A stretch of DNA of 64,000 bases from Myroides sp. NP-2 (GTDB lineage: Bacteria; Bacteroidota; Bacteroidia; Flavobacteriales; Flavobacteriaceae), in the NCBI RefSeq assembly GCF_014145665.1, contig NZ_JACHTD010000001.1:1-64000 (forward strand), in the 5' to 3' direction. Made by a program: the position numbers and the translations under genes. Under the pieces are notes generated by a model that was not told where the DNA came from, made no database searches, and saw nothing but the letters and a program-made list of their open reading frames with translations. Positions 33,932 through 44,294 of this stretch are shown piece by piece (within the stretch, counting starts at the first letter, position 1; the number at the start of each line of letters is the position of its first letter).

Positions 33932-36052
33932 ATGAGAAAATCGTTAATGACACTTCTTGTAGCAACTTTGATTATTTCCTGTAAAAATGAAGGGGCAAAA
34001 GAACAGGTAGCGGATATCCAATATCCTGAAACAAAAAAAGGAGATGTAGTTGATACGTACTTCGAGGTTGAAGTAGCAGACCCTTACCGTTGGCTAGAAG
34101 ACGACCGTTCTGAAGAAACTGCAGCTTGGGTAAAAGCACAGAATGAAGTAACCTACGGATACTTAGCTCAAATTCCATTTAGAGATCAATTGAAAAAACA
34201 AATGGAAGAAGCATGGAACTACGAAAAAATAGGCGCTCCATTTAAAGAAGGAAAATACACGTATTTTTTCAAAAATGACGGTCTGCAAAATCAGTCGATT
34301 TTATATCGCAAAGATGAAGCAGGAAAAGAAGAGGTATTCTTAGATCCAAACAAATTCTCTACGGATGGAACAACTTCTTTAGGTAGTATTGATTTCTCTG
34401 AAGATGGAAGCAAAGCTGCTTATGCTATTTCAGAAGGTGGAAGTGATTGGAGAAAAGTGATCGTACTCGATACGGAAACAAAAGAAGTCATTGGCGATAC
34501 CCTAGTTGACGTGAAGTTCAGTGGTGTATCTTGGTTTAAAAACGAAGGTTTCTACTATTCAAGCTACGATAAACCAGCAGGAAGTGAGTTATCTGCAAAA
34601 ACAGATCAGCACAAATTGTTCTATCACAAATTAGGGACTGCTCAAAAAGACGATACCCTTATCTTTGGTAAAGATCAAAAAAGAAGATATGTAGGTGGAT
34701 ATGTAACAGGAGACAACCAGTTTTTGGTGATTTCTGCAGCAAATTCAACTTATGGAAACGAATTGTACATTAAAGATTTAACAAAGGCAGCTAGTCCAAT
34801 TGTTACTTTAGTCAACAACTTCGATAGCAGCAGTAGCGTATTAGACAGTAAAGATGGTAAATTGTATATAGAAACAGATTTCAATGCGCCAAATTCACGT
34901 ATCGTAACAGTAGATGCAGCAAAACCACAACAAGCAAACTGGACAGATCTTATCCCTGAAACTGAAAATGTATTGTCGCCAACAAAAGGAGGAGGCTATA
35001 TTTTTGCAAGCTATCTGAAAGATGCTGTTTCAATGGTAAAACAATACGACTATACGGGTAAAGAAATTAGAACAATCGAATTACCTGGAATCGGAACAGC
35101 AAGTGGATTTGGAGGGAAAAAAGAAGATACTACCTTGTATTACTCTTTTACAAACTACATTACGCCAGGAACAATCTATGCATTAGATGTACAAAAGGGT
35201 ACTTCAAGCGTATACGAACAACCTAAAGTGAAGTTTGACTCGTCGCAATATGAATCGAAACAAGTGTTCTACACTTCGAAAGACGGTACAAAAGTTCCGA
35301 TGATCATTACCTATAAAAAAGGAACCGAACTAAACGGAAAAAACCCTACGATGTTATATGCTTATGGTGGATTCAATGTTAGTCTTACACCGTCATTTAG
35401 TATTGCTAATGCCATTTGGTTAGAAAATGGAGGAGTATATGCAGTACCAAATTTAAGAGGTGGTGGTGAGTATGGAAAAGCTTGGCACGTAGCTGGAACA
35501 AAAATGCAAAAACAAAATGTATTTGACGATTTCATCGCTGCAGCACAATACCTAATTGACAATAAGTATACATCATCTGATTTCTTAGCTATTAAAGGAG
35601 GATCAAACGGAGGATTATTAGTTGGAGCAACAATGACACAACGTCCTGATTTAATGAAAGTAGCTTTACCTGCAGTAGGTGTATTAGATATGTTGCGTTA
35701 CCATACCTTTACCGCAGGTGCTGGATGGGCGTACGACTATGGAACTGCTGAGGATAGCAAAGAAATGTTTGAATACTTAAAAGGATATTCTCCTCTACAC
35801 AACGTAAAAGAAGAATCTTATCCTGCAACAATGGTTACTACAGGTGATCACGACGACCGTGTGGTACCTGCACACAGTTTCAAATTCGCAGCTGAATTAC
35901 AAGCCCACAACAAAGGAACTAATCCAATGTTAATTCGCATTGAAACAAATGCTGGACACGGAGCTGGAAAATCAATCGCTCAACAAATTCAAGAGCACGT
36001 TGATTTACAAGCGTTCACTTTATACAATATGGGTATCAAGAAATTGAAGTAA
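33932..36052 (+). CDS. Prolyl oligopeptidase (S9A) lipoprotein
   Basis: A serine peptidase cleaving after proline in short peptides. The lipoprotein signal LVATLIISC is near residues 8-16, then an N-terminal beta-propeller ([13 protein letters not shown] at its start) and a C-terminal alpha/beta hydrolase with catalytic Ser in [11 protein letters not shown], Asp in [13 protein letters not shown] and His in NAGHGAGK. The ATG at 33932 is chosen over 33899 because it starts the signal peptide; this gives 706 residues. Lipidation suggests it is held in the periplasm or at the outer membrane. Confidence 0.93.
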   Translation: MRKSLMTLLVATLIISCKNEGAKEQVADIQYPETKKGDVVDTYFEVEVADPYRWLEDDRSEETAAWVKAQNEVTYGYLAQIPFRDQLKKQMEEAWNYEKIGAPFKEGKYTYFFKNDGLQNQSILYRKDEAGKEEVFLDPNKFSTDGTTSLGSIDFSEDGSKAAYAISEGGSDWRKVIVLDTETKEVIGDTLVDVKFSGVSWFKNEGFYYSSYDKPAGSELSAKTDQHKLFYHKLGTAQKDDTLIFGKDQKRRYVGGYVTGDNQFLVISAANSTYGNELYIKDLTKAASPIVTLVNNFDSSSSVLDSKDGKLYIETDFNAPNSRIVTVDAAKPQQANWTDLIPETENVLSPTKGGGYIFASYLKDAVSMVKQYDYTGKEIRTIELPGIGTASGFGGKKEDTTLYYSFTNYITPGTIYALDVQKGTSSVYEQPKVKFDSSQYESKQVFYTSKDGTKVPMIITYKKGTELNGKNPTMLYAYGGFNVSLTPSFSIANAIWLENGGVYAVPNLRGGGEYGKAWHVAGTKMQKQNVFDDFIAAAQYLIDNKYTSSDFLAIKGGSNGGLLVGATMTQRPDLMKVALPAVGVLDMLRYHTFTAGAGWAYDYGTAEDSKEMFEYLKGYSPLHNVKEESYPATMVTTGDHDDRVVPAHSFKFAAELQAHNKGTNPMLIRIETNAGHGAGKSIAQQIQEHVDLQAFTLYNMGIKKLK

Positions 36053-36073
36053 ATTTTTACCAATTAGAATAAT

Positions 36074-36107
36074 AAAAAAACCTCAATCTTTCGATTGAGG
36101 TTTTTTT
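36074..36107. terminator. Bidirectional terminator
   Basis: AAAAAAACCTCAAT pairs with ATTGAGGTTTTTTT between two convergent genes. Confidence 0.92.
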
Positions 36108-36115
36108 TATGCTGT

Positions 36116-36721
36116 TTAGTATTTATAGTCTTTAATTCCTGCATTAATCTCCGCATTAATGTCATTTTGAGGCGGTGGAATAGGACAAGAGAATTTAGGG
36201 TTATACACACAATATGGGTTATACGCTAAGTTGAAATTCAATATAATGGTTTCTCCGTCGGGTATTTCTAGGTCAATATAACGACCACCACCATACGTAC
36301 TCACACCTGAAGTTAAGTCCGTAAATGGGAGAAACAGATGCTTTTCGTATTCTTTTTGATTGCGTAGATTAATATCTTGAAACAAGTCTAAGGTTTGTTC
36401 TTTGCCATTTAGTGAAAAACTAGCTTCACCGTATTTGACATATATCGGTTTGCGTTCTGTAGTGGTTGGCATTTCAAAAGGCACTTCATCTGGCGTACGC
36501 GTGAATTGTGCTTCGATAATAAAACGCTCATTTATTGGAAAGAAATCTAAACTCACGAATTTCTTTAAGGCATCAGGCACTAAGGGAGAAGTCTCTTTAT
36601 TGGCAAACTCTTTATTTAAGCTTTTCTGAAATAAAAGTGCTTTCTGCGTTTCCGTTTGGGGCGAAGACGTACAAGCGCACTGTAGCAACAGTACAGCACT
36701 AAGCATAATCAATCGTTTCAT
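36116..36721 (-). CDS. DUF1684 lipoprotein
   Basis: A 201-residue lipoprotein (lipobox LLLQCAC near residue 16). It has the DUF1684 features YGEASFSLNGKEQTLDLFQ, LFLPFTDLTSGVSTYGGGRYID, and the ending LAYNPYCVYNPKFSCPIPPP. Its role is unknown. The family is widespread and often annotated only by domain. Confidence 0.9.
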   Translation of the reverse strand: MKRLIMLSAVLLLQCACTSSPQTETQKALLFQKSLNKEFANKETSPLVPDALKKFVSLDFFPINERFIIEAQFTRTPDEVPFEMPTTTERKPIYVKYGEASFSLNGKEQTLDLFQDINLRNQKEYEKHLFLPFTDLTSGVSTYGGGRYIDLEIPDGETIILNFNLAYNPYCVYNPKFSCPIPPPQNDINAEINAGIKDYKY

Positions 36722-36810
36722 TGTTTTTATTGTTCTGGGTTGACCGTAAAAGTAACAAAAAAGGTTTGCCTTTTAAAGACAAACCTCTATAATAAATAAG
36801 CAATAGGATA

Positions 36811-37284
36811 TTACTTAATATGTGCGCGTAACATCCAAGCTGCTTCTTCGTGTTTTTCTAACAAACTCGTCAAGAAATCAGCAGTCCCTTTGTCATTCAT
36901 TTCATCAATCGGGTCAATGTTTTCTCTTAGGAAAATAATAATAGCCTCGTGATCTTTGCATAAGTCTTTAATCCAAGACGCACTGTCATTTGCTTCGTTA
37001 TCTCTGGATTCAGTTAATTGAGTTAATGCAAGGTATTCTTTTAAGCTACTTGGTGCATAATGACCTAGATGGCGAATTCGCTCTGCAATGTCATCTACAT
37101 CTACAATCGTGGCTTCATATTGGGATTGAAAAAATAAGTGCATGGAATGAAAATCAATGCCCTCTACGTTATAATGCGCTTTTCTCGTTTTGGTGTACAG
37201 TACATATTCATCTGCCAACAATCGAGCGAGTACATCCGTTACTTTTTGTCTTACTTCGTCTTTTAGACCAATATTTGTTTTCAT
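36811..37284 (-). CDS. dps: Dps-family ferritin-like protein
   Basis: A 157-residue member of the Dps family, which forms dodecamers that oxidise iron with H2O2 and protect DNA in stationary phase. Ferroxidase-centre residues appear in KAHYNVEGIDFHSMHLFF (H and D/H) and VDDIAERIRHLG (D/E). The length is normal. It is transcribed alone. Confidence 0.93.
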   Translation of the reverse strand: MKTNIGLKDEVRQKVTDVLARLLADEYVLYTKTRKAHYNVEGIDFHSMHLFFQSQYEATIVDVDDIAERIRHLGHYAPSSLKEYLALTQLTESRDNEANDSASWIKDLCKDHEAIIIFLRENIDPIDEMNDKGTADFLTSLLEKHEEAAWMLRAHIK

Positions 37285-37412
37285 AGTATTTGATTTTTAG
37301 TTGTTTACAAATTACGAAAAAAATAAGAAAGAACCATGTGTTTGAGTGGTAAATAAAAGATAAAATAGTTGTTTTTTGATAAAATACAGAAAAACCTTTG
37401 ATGTCTATAAAA

Positions 37413-37603
37413 AGAAGGGGCTGTCCAATAAGCATAAGAAGATAGAGGTAAAACGATAAAGCAATAGTGAATCATTCTACTTCCTACTGTATACGTTGTG
37501 TCTTCTTCTTGACTGCTTTTGGTCAATTGAAAGAATTTTTAATCAAAGGGAAAAGTCCCACTTTAACAAAACAAAAGAGGGTGACCTTTTGGGACACCCT
37601 CAC
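37413..37603. other. Possible IS1182-type scar
   Basis: The left edge GGGGCTGTCCAATAAG and the reverse complement of the right edge GAGGGTGTCCCAAAAG resemble imperfect terminal inverted repeats of IS1182-type elements. The 190 bases in between encode nothing credible. The right arm doubles as the terminator at 37576-37602, so the likeness could be chance. The gap 37285-37609 is otherwise empty. Confidence 0.3.
37576..37602 (-). terminator. Terminator of coiled-coil lipoprotein gene
   Basis: On the minus strand GAGGGTG pairs with CACCCTC around an 11-base loop and is followed by TTTTG runs. Confidence 0.75.
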
Positions 37604-37609
37604 TATTAT

Positions 37610-38077
37610 TTATTTTTTCAATTTATCAGCGGCATTTTCCAACCCTTTTTGAGTTTCTTTAGCCGCTTCTTTTACATTTTCTTTTGCTTGTTCTGCCTTT
37701 TCTTTGGCGTCTTCTTTTAATTCATTGGCTTTGTCTTTTGCCTCATCTAACGATTTTTCAGCGTCTTTTTTCAATTCATCCGCTTTGTTCTCTAGGTGAT
37801 TGACTGCTTCATCCGTTTTTTGTTTGGTTGCCTCCCAAGCCTTTTGAGCCTCATCTAGTGTTTTCTTCGCTGCTTCTTCTGCCGCTTTGTCTCCACTCTT
37901 AACTGCTTCATCTAGGGCTTGTTTCGCTTGTTCAAATTTAAGCTCCGCTTCTGATTTCGCTTCCGTTAATTCGGTTGCTGGAATAGTATCTCCCTCGGTA
38001 GGCGCAGTTTTGTTGTCTTTACATGATGTAGCGAAAAGTAATCCACCTAACGCTAATGTTAATACAATTTTTTTCAT
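37610..38077 (-). CDS. Alanine/lysine-rich coiled-coil lipoprotein
   Basis: A 155-residue lipoprotein (signal MKKIVLTLALGGLLFATSC). The mature part consists of 11-residue helical repeats rich in A/K/E (e.g. KADELKKDAEKSLDEAKDKA), like apolipoprotein or LEA-type amphipathic helices. It probably lies along a membrane or acts as a stress protectant in the periplasm. No enzymatic motif. The call is from composition. Confidence 0.8.
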   Translation of the reverse strand: MKKIVLTLALGGLLFATSCKDNKTAPTEGDTIPATELTEAKSEAELKFEQAKQALDEAVKSGDKAAEEAAKKTLDEAQKAWEATKQKTDEAVNHLENKADELKKDAEKSLDEAKDKANELKEDAKEKAEQAKENVKEAAKETQKGLENAADKLKK

Positions 38078-38155
38078 AACAAATAAATTTAAGTTTGACT
38101 ACAAGTTAGTAAAAATCTAGTTTAGATGAAAATAAATAAAGAAAAATGTATTATT

Positions 38156-38860
38156 TTATTTCTTTTTACTCTTTTCTTTCTTTAAATCAAGTGGACCATA
38201 GCCTTTGATGTATTTAGAGATTGTTTGTTTTCTCCTGCTGACATAAGGACCAGATTGTACGGGATTGTAGCGTCTTGGACTAGGGAGGATAACAGCTAAT
38301 CCGGCAGCTTCCTGAACGGAGAGTTTAGCAGCACTTTTCTTATACCAGTGTTGAGCCGCAGCTTCTGCACCATAGACGCCATTCCCCATTTCAATGCTGT
38401 TGAGGTAGACTTCTAAAATGCGTTCTTTGGACCATAAAAGCTCAATAAGCACCGTAAAGTAAGCCTCAAATCCCTTGCGAATATAGCTGCGCCCTGGCCA
38501 TAAAAATACGTTTTTAGCCGTTTGCTGAGAGATGGTACTTCCTCCCTTAATGCGCTTGCCCTTTTCGTTGTTTTTCATTGCCTTTTCAATCGCTTTAAAA
38601 TCAAAACCATTATGCGATAAGAAGTGACCGTCTTCACTGACAATAACCGCCTTTTGCAAATTCGGACTGATTTGTTCGATCGGAACCCAATCGTGTTTTA
38701 AAGTAAAGGATTGACCATCCTTTTTTTGCTCATATAGCCGTATGAACATCAAGGGAGTATAGGGAATTGGAACAAATCGGAAGAAAATAACAGATAAAAT
38801 GCTTAGTGCAAAGAACCACAACACAAGCTTTAAGATAAAGCGTAAAAGTTTGCGAACCAT
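38156..38860 (-). CDS. mtgA: Monofunctional peptidoglycan glycosyltransferase
   Basis: A GT51 transglycosylase that polymerises lipid II. One N-terminal membrane helix (FILKLVLWFFALSILSVIFF) is followed by the catalytic motifs EDGHFLSHNGFD (catalytic Glu), KGGSTISQQTAKN, KERILEVYLNSIEMGNGVYGAE and RRYNP. There is no transpeptidase domain. The frame opens at 38920; M21 at 38860 (MVRKLLRF) places the helix at the N-terminus, giving 234 residues, normal for MtgA. Confidence 0.93.
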   Translation of the reverse strand: MVRKLLRFILKLVLWFFALSILSVIFFRFVPIPYTPLMFIRLYEQKKDGQSFTLKHDWVPIEQISPNLQKAVIVSEDGHFLSHNGFDFKAIEKAMKNNEKGKRIKGGSTISQQTAKNVFLWPGRSYIRKGFEAYFTVLIELLWSKERILEVYLNSIEMGNGVYGAEAAAQHWYKKSAAKLSVQEAAGLAVILPSPRRYNPVQSGPYVSRRKQTISKYIKGYGPLDLKKEKSKKK

Positions 38861-38940
38861 AGATTTATACGATATAAAAACGGGTACAAATGTACTAACA
38901 TATTGGTAAATGCAATTCACAAGACGAAAAAAAAATAAGC

Positions 38941-38973
38941 AAAAAAAGCTACCTTTTCTCGGTAGCTTTTTTT
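38941..38973. terminator. Terminator after SDR gene
   Basis: AAAAAGCTACC pairs with GGTAGCTTTTT. It lies just after the stop of the SDR gene (38981) on the minus strand. Confidence 0.9.
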
Positions 38974-38980
38974 GCTTATT

Positions 38981-39700
38981 TTATACGGGATTTGTTGTCC
39001 AAAGTGAAGCTGTCTTTAGCATCGCTCTACGCGGTAGTTTCAACGTTGCAACAAGTAGTTCCGCAAAATCTTCCGGTTGTAAAATGTGATCGGGATTGCC
39101 GTCTGTTAAGCCTAGTTCAATCGACATATCTGACGCAATGGTACTCGGTGTTAACGTACATACGCGAATGTTGTTTTTTCGCACTTCTTTCATCAGGGAT
39201 TCAGATAACCCAATTACTGCAAATTTAGAAGCCGAATAAGCCGAAGTCGTCGGGTTTCCATTTAATCCAGCAGTTGAGGCAACATTGAAAATATCACCTT
39301 CATTTTTCTCAATTAAATGTGGAAGTACCTCTCGTGTAACATTGTACACCCCCATAACATTGGTTAATAAGATCTCTTCCCAACGCGATGCAGGCATGTC
39401 AGTAAATTTTCCAAATTCAGAGATACCAGCGTTGTTTACTAAAATATCAATACCGCCTAAAAAAGCAATGACCTTAGCAATTTCGCGTTGAACAGCTTCT
39501 TTGTCTACCACATCAAATACGGCATAGGTCGCTCTAATACCTAACGCAGTCAATTCTTCGACTGTCTGTTTTAAGCGCTCCTCGTTTCTTCCCGTGATAG
39601 CCACGTTAATTCCTTCTTTGGCAAAAGCAAGTGCAGTCGCCTTTCCTAATCCGCGCCCACCGCCTGTGATAATTGCATTTTTTCCTTTTAATGTACTCAT
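38981..39700 (-). CDS. Short-chain dehydrogenase (3-ketoacyl-ACP reductase-like)
   Basis: A 239-residue SDR. NAD(P)-binding [10 protein letters not shown] (about residues 12-21), NNAGISEFG (about 87-95), catalytic Ser in VASTAGLNG and the YxxxK motif YSASK. An arginine in GRNEERL suggests NADPH preference. It resembles FabG but the ACP substrate is not certain. It is 27 bases downstream of the DUF3050 gene and could share its transcript. Confidence 0.88.
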   Translation of the reverse strand: MSTLKGKNAIITGGGRGLGKATALAFAKEGINVAITGRNEERLKQTVEELTALGIRATYAVFDVVDKEAVQREIAKVIAFLGGIDILVNNAGISEFGKFTDMPASRWEEILLTNVMGVYNVTREVLPHLIEKNEGDIFNVASTAGLNGNPTTSAYSASKFAVIGLSESLMKEVRKNNIRVCTLTPSTIASDMSIELGLTDGNPDHILQPEDFAELLVATLKLPRRAMLKTASLWTTNPV

Positions 39701-39727
39701 AGCCTTGTTTTTTATTTATAAAGTGAA

Positions 39728-40498
39728 TTAATTTGATTCAATGTTGCGTTCAATGGCATTCCACAAACCATATCTTTTTTCAAGTGCGGCTTTGGAAACG
39801 CGAATAACGTCTTGCCATTTCTGTTCGTCTGTTCCACAGAGTTCTGTGATCATCTGCATAGCCATGGGCCCGTGTTCATCCCCGTCCAATTCAATGTGTC
39901 GCTCAAAGTAATAAATTAATTTTGACAAATCTGTTTCGGGAAAGTTAAGTTGGAACCCTTTTAAGATTTCAGTAAACATATCGGGAATTAAATCTTCCCG
40001 ACCGAAGGTAAAGGCAGCGGCGATTTCATGTGGTTTTCCTTGGGCAATTACGTCAAAGGAAAACGCGAGAAACGCTTTAATATCTGGATCAACTGCTAAG
40101 GAGGCAATCGCTTGTTCGATGGTGTGCCCGTTTTGCAATTCCACTAAGAAGTCCTTCATGGTTTGCGTATTCGCCTGAGCGTCTTCCATTGCGTCAAAAT
40201 ACATCTCAAAATGACTCAAACGCTGTCCATCCAGAGTAAGATCCGACTCTTCAGCTAAGACAATTTCGTTGATTAAATACCTGGTTTGCGGATAGGGCGA
40301 TGCAAACCAAGGCGTAGTAGTACAAGTGAGCTTTTGCTGTAGCGCTTTGAGTAAGGACATAAAATCCCACACGGCATATACATGGCCTTCCATGAATTTT
40401 TGCAAATGTGCAATGGACGTTATTTTTTGATATAAAGGATGCTGTAATAAAGCGTTGCGTTCGGGAGTAATCAATTGATTAACGGATAGTATATTCAT
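39728..40498 (-). CDS. DUF3050 heme-oxygenase-like protein
   Basis: A 256-residue protein matching DUF3050, an all-helical heme-oxygenase/TENA-like fold: FMEGHVYAVWDFMSLLKALQ near residues 34-53, then NEIVLAEESD, SHFEMYFDAM, AFTFGREDLIPDMF and YYFERHIELDGDEHGP. The conserved E/H/D residues resemble the metal site of related di-iron oxidases. The substrate is unknown. It is upstream of the SDR gene. Confidence 0.88.
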   Translation of the reverse strand: MNILSVNQLITPERNALLQHPLYQKITSIAHLQKFMEGHVYAVWDFMSLLKALQQKLTCTTTPWFASPYPQTRYLINEIVLAEESDLTLDGQRLSHFEMYFDAMEDAQANTQTMKDFLVELQNGHTIEQAIASLAVDPDIKAFLAFSFDVIAQGKPHEIAAAFTFGREDLIPDMFTEILKGFQLNFPETDLSKLIYYFERHIELDGDEHGPMAMQMITELCGTDEQKWQDVIRVSKAALEKRYGLWNAIERNIESN

Positions 40499-40588
40499 GG
40501 TGTTATAAGAATTTATACAAAAGTAAAAAAGCTTCTCGGTTAGGAGAAGCTCTTTATATAAAGTTTATCTATTTTAGTATAAGCTAGA

Positions 40589-41767
40589 TTACTTGAATGC
40601 AGGGAAACCTGTCACATCCATACCTGTAATTAACAAGTGGATATCGTGAGTTCCTTCATATGTTACAACTGACTCTAGGTTCATCATGTGACGCATAATA
40701 GAGTATTCACCTGTGATTCCCATTCCTCCTAACATTTGACGTGCATCACGAGCAATTTCTAATGCCATAGCCACGTTGTTGCGTTTGGCCATAGAAATTT
40801 GAGCTGAAGTTGCTCTTCCTTCATTTCTCAAAACACCTAAACGCCAAGTTAACATTTGCGCTTTCGTGATTTCTGTGATCATTTCAGCTAATTTCTTTTG
40901 CTGTAATTGTGTTGCTCCAATTGGCTTGTCAAACTGAATGCGCTCTTTTGAATAACGCAAAGCAGTATCATAACAGTCCATAGCTGCTCCAATAGCTCCC
41001 CAAGCAATTCCGTAACGCGCAGAATCTAAACATCCTAGAGGTGCTCCTAATCCTGATTTGTTTGGCAATAAGTTTTCTTTTGGAACTTTTACATTATCAA
41101 AAATAAGCTCTCCTGTTGCTGAAGCTCTTAAAGACCATTTGTTGTGTGTTTCTGGTGTAGTGAATCCTTCCATCCCTCTTTCCACGATTAATCCATGGAT
41201 TCTACCTTCTTCGTTTTTCGCCCAAACTACTGCTATATCAGCAAATGGTGCATTCGAAATCCACATTTTCGCTCCATTCAATAGGTAGTGATCCCCCATA
41301 TCTTTGAAGTTTGTGATCATCCCTCCAGGGTTAGAACCATGATCTGGCTCAGTTAAACCAAAACAACCAATCATTTCTCCTGTTGCTAATTTTGGTAAGT
41401 ATTTATTGCGTTGTTCTTCGTTTCCGTATTTCCAAATTGGATACATCACTAAAGACGACTGAACAGATGATGTTGAACGTACGCCTGAATCTCCTCTTTC
41501 AATCTCTTGCATGATTAAACCATATGAAATCTGATCTAATCCTGCTCCTCCATATTCCGTTGGAATATAAGGACCAAATCCTCCAATTTCAGCTAATCCA
41601 CTGATAATTTGTTTCGGGAATTCCGCTTTTTGAGCGTATTCTTCAATAATTGGAGATACCTCTCTTTTTACCCATGCTCTCGCAGCATCACGAATTAATT
41701 TGTGCTCTTCTGTAAGTAAATCATCTAAAAGATAGTAATCCGGTGCCTGAAATAAATCTGGTTTCAT
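40589..41767 (-). CDS. Glutaryl-CoA dehydrogenase-like acyl-CoA dehydrogenase
   Basis: A 392-residue FAD-dependent acyl-CoA dehydrogenase. The N-terminal helical domain is followed by CFGLTEPDHGSNPGGM (flavin/substrate site), then KMWISNAPFADIAVVWAK and a C-terminal helical domain ending in VVTYEGTHDIHLLITG. The catalytic glutamate is in YEGTHDIH, as in glutaryl-CoA dehydrogenases, which convert glutaryl-CoA to crotonyl-CoA in lysine/tryptophan breakdown. The assignment to glutaryl-CoA rests on overall likeness. Confidence 0.88.
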   Translation of the reverse strand: MKPDLFQAPDYYLLDDLLTEEHKLIRDAARAWVKREVSPIIEEYAQKAEFPKQIISGLAEIGGFGPYIPTEYGGAGLDQISYGLIMQEIERGDSGVRSTSSVQSSLVMYPIWKYGNEEQRNKYLPKLATGEMIGCFGLTEPDHGSNPGGMITNFKDMGDHYLLNGAKMWISNAPFADIAVVWAKNEEGRIHGLIVERGMEGFTTPETHNKWSLRASATGELIFDNVKVPKENLLPNKSGLGAPLGCLDSARYGIAWGAIGAAMDCYDTALRYSKERIQFDKPIGATQLQQKKLAEMITEITKAQMLTWRLGVLRNEGRATSAQISMAKRNNVAMALEIARDARQMLGGMGITGEYSIMRHMMNLESVVTYEGTHDIHLLITGMDVTGFPAFK

Positions 41768-41796
41768 AATATTCTTAAGTTTATCAGTTGTGACGA

Positions 41797-41804
41797 CAAA
41801 AATA
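41797..41804 (-). promoter_or_regulatory. Promoter -7 box of acyl-CoA dehydrogenase gene
   Basis: On the minus strand TATTTTTG fits TAnnTTTG, 30 bases before the ATG. Confidence 0.5.
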
Positions 41805-42028
41805 AGTAATATTTATAGATGTGCAATTTTTGGGTGTGAAAGTATAGCTAAATTGCTGTTATTTTACTAGAGAATGGAAATTACCCTAGTTTAATTGTTT
41901 CGAAGTTAAAAAGCTGAAATTAGCGATAAACTGTCGCGAACGCAATGACTTGATTCCAATGAAACGAGTATGTCCTTGGAAACTAAATCTTGTCCTTCAT
42001 AAACCCATAGAAACAATTAATCCTTAAA

Positions 42029-42070
42029 AAAAAAATGAGCCGATAAATGTTATAATCGGCTCATTTTTTT
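42029..42070. terminator. Terminator after DUF4349 gene
   Basis: AAAATGAGCCGAT pairs with ATCGGCTCATTTT, with T runs on both strands. The rest of the gap (41768-42083) shows only the dehydrogenase promoter. Confidence 0.92.
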
Positions 42071-42083
42071 GTAATCTACTGAT

Positions 42084-42911
42084 TTATAGTGATTCGTTTG
42101 TCTTTCTTTTTTTGCGTTTGATTCTCCTTCTAATCAAGAAGAATACGCCTATACTAATTAGGATAAATGGCCAAATGTAAAATAGTCCCAAGGTGAAAGC
42201 AACCAAATTATCCCATCCTTCTTTAAAAGCGCTAGTAAATTCAGAACCTGAGGAGGTTGTTGAAGGCTGTGTTTCGTAAAATACGACAGTCAGTGTACTA
42301 AAGGCAATGCTACTTTTTAAATAATTCAATCGACCTTCATAAGATTCGATATCCGAACGCAGAGTTTCGATTTCTTTCTCAATCGCTAGGATTTCTTCAA
42401 TCTTAGATGCTTTACTCAAGAGTGCTTTATAGCGACTTTCCAACTCTTTTTTTGTTTGTATACGCGATTCTACATCAATAAATTCTTCCGTAACATCGAG
42501 GGCTTTGATGTCTTGTTGTTCTATGTTTTTAGCTGTTGTAGCAATGTCGGCCAGTAGGCTTTCAAAATGGGCTGCTGGAATGCGTAAGGTCAGGGTATAA
42601 ACAGAGCGATTTCCGTAGGATTCTGCATTGTCTTGAGATACATAGCCTTGGTATTTCGCAACAGCAGTAGTAAGCTGTTGACGGGTATCTTTTGCATTCG
42701 CGGTTTCAAAGCGAATACTTCCCTCTTTAATGATTTTGCGCTGTGTCGTTTGTTGTTGACTTTCGAGGTTTTTAGCAGGAGTGGAGTTGACATCAGCAGA
42801 CTCCAAACTCATTGCTGTATCAGCGGTCGAATGTTCATAGCTTTGGTTGCAAGCCGCCACCGTTATAAGGAGAAACCCTCCTAATACAATACTTAGTACT
42901 CTTTTTTTCAT
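42084..42911 (-). CDS. DUF4349 lipoprotein
   Basis: A 275-residue lipoprotein (signal VLSIVLGGFLLITVAAC). DUF4349 features are RKIIKEGSIRFETANAKDT, GYVSQDNAES, then LTLRIPAAHFESLLADI, a coiled coil with EEILAIEKEIETLRSDIESYEGRL, and a C-terminal membrane helix (LGLFYIWPFILISIGVFFLI) with a basic tail. The frame opens far upstream at 43112; M68 at 42911 gives the signal peptide and avoids overlap with the divergent TlpA gene. Function unknown. Confidence 0.87.
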   Translation of the reverse strand: MKKRVLSIVLGGFLLITVAACNQSYEHSTADTAMSLESADVNSTPAKNLESQQQTTQRKIIKEGSIRFETANAKDTRQQLTTAVAKYQGYVSQDNAESYGNRSVYTLTLRIPAAHFESLLADIATTAKNIEQQDIKALDVTEEFIDVESRIQTKKELESRYKALLSKASKIEEILAIEKEIETLRSDIESYEGRLNYLKSSIAFSTLTVVFYETQPSTTSSGSEFTSAFKEGWDNLVAFTLGLFYIWPFILISIGVFFLIRRRIKRKKRKTNESL

Positions 42912-43110
42912 TGCTTTTTTTTTGTGCTCTAAGAGCATTCCTAGTGGATGGCTACCTATAGCGTTTACAGAGATTAAAAGTATTAAAAAAGGGGGAAAAT
43001 CTGCTCGTCTTTTTGTTGTACATCCGTTTTTTTGCCCGAAAAAAAATAAATGGCATATAGATGAAAAAAGAGTACATTGCACAACAACCAATGAAATGCA
43101 GCAGTAAATC

Positions 43111-44226
43111 ATGAAAAAAGCAACAATTTTATTTCTAACATTCGCCTTATCTACACTGAGTCTAGCACAAGAAAAATTGCGTATTAAAGGAAAATTAAAT
43201 GGGTTAGCAGAAGGAGCCTCGTTGATCCTGATCAGTGGAGAGCAACAAGTAGAAATTCCTAAAAAGGGAGAAGAATTTGAAGTCGAAGTACAGCTGTCTG
43301 AGGCACCAGCACCAGTTTATTTGGTAGTAAAAGAGGGACAAGGAGTTAGAAACACGCGTTTTTTTCTAGGAAATGAAACGGTTGTTATTGAGGGATCTAT
43401 GGATAATTTCTCTCAAGATATTCGCGCGATGAATTCAGAAAATGACCGATTGCGCTATGAAAATTATCAAGCAAGTAAGGCCTTGCGTCTAGAAGTTGAT
43501 AGCCTACAAAAAGAGGCGATGGACCTTTGGAAGCAAGGAAAAACAGATAGCATACAGTACATTTATTACAATCAGGTTGAACCTCTTGGAAAGGTGACAA
43601 AAACCCTAAAGCAAGTCGATCTAGTAGACTATTCTTTCATAGCAGACCATATCAACACAGCATATGGACGTTCCATGTTACTTTATGTAAAGGATAGGTT
43701 TACAAAAGAAGAATTGCAACATTTGTTGCGTTTGGTAGCTCCCGAGTATAAAGATAAAAAAGAAGTTCAATACCTTGACGCTTTGGTGAATGCTAAAAAA
43801 TTGGAAATAGGCGATTCTTTTTACGATTTTACTGCATTAGATCAAAAAGGAGATAAGGTGCAATTTAGTCAATTCTTTACAGGAAAGCCTGTAATAGTAG
43901 AGTTTTCAACCATGCAATGTGAAGCATGTCAGGAAGCTGCGCCTCATATGGCAAGCTTGGCTGAGCAGATCCAAAGTAAAGTTACTTATGTAACCTACTA
44001 TCTCGACAATCAGACTGAAGCTATGAAAATGTATTATGCGTTAAAGGGGAATAAAGGTACAATGCTTTGGAATAAAGAAGGGCGATTAAATCTTATGAAC
44101 GCCAAGTACAAAGTTGAAGGAACGCCTACATATATCTTCTTTAACGCTCAAGGAAAAGTAGTACATATCCAAGTGGGAAATGATTTTGCTCTAATGCTGC
44201 AAAAAATTAAAGATTTGGTGCGATAG
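43111..44226 (+). CDS. TlpA/ResA-like thiol-disulfide oxidoreductase
   Basis: A 371-residue exported protein. Signal peptide LFLTFALSTLSLAQ, an N-terminal DUF4369-type beta domain (LRIKGKLNGLAEGASLILI), a helical linker and a C-terminal thioredoxin domain with active site CEAC in EFSTMQCEACQEAAPH and cis-Pro in VEGTPTYIF. It likely reduces or shuffles disulfides in the periplasm. This domain pair is common in Bacteroidota. It is transcribed alone and ends at a strong terminator. Confidence 0.9.
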   Translation: MKKATILFLTFALSTLSLAQEKLRIKGKLNGLAEGASLILISGEQQVEIPKKGEEFEVEVQLSEAPAPVYLVVKEGQGVRNTRFFLGNETVVIEGSMDNFSQDIRAMNSENDRLRYENYQASKALRLEVDSLQKEAMDLWKQGKTDSIQYIYYNQVEPLGKVTKTLKQVDLVDYSFIADHINTAYGRSMLLYVKDRFTKEELQHLLRLVAPEYKDKKEVQYLDALVNAKKLEIGDSFYDFTALDQKGDKVQFSQFFTGKPVIVEFSTMQCEACQEAAPHMASLAEQIQSKVTYVTYYLDNQTEAMKMYYALKGNKGTMLWNKEGRLNLMNAKYKVEGTPTYIFFNAQGKVVHIQVGNDFALMLQKIKDLVR

Positions 44227-44294
44227 TCAGAAATCGATTGATTAGTTCCTATAACAAGACATAGGATTATTATTTTTAATATGATGACGTCTAG

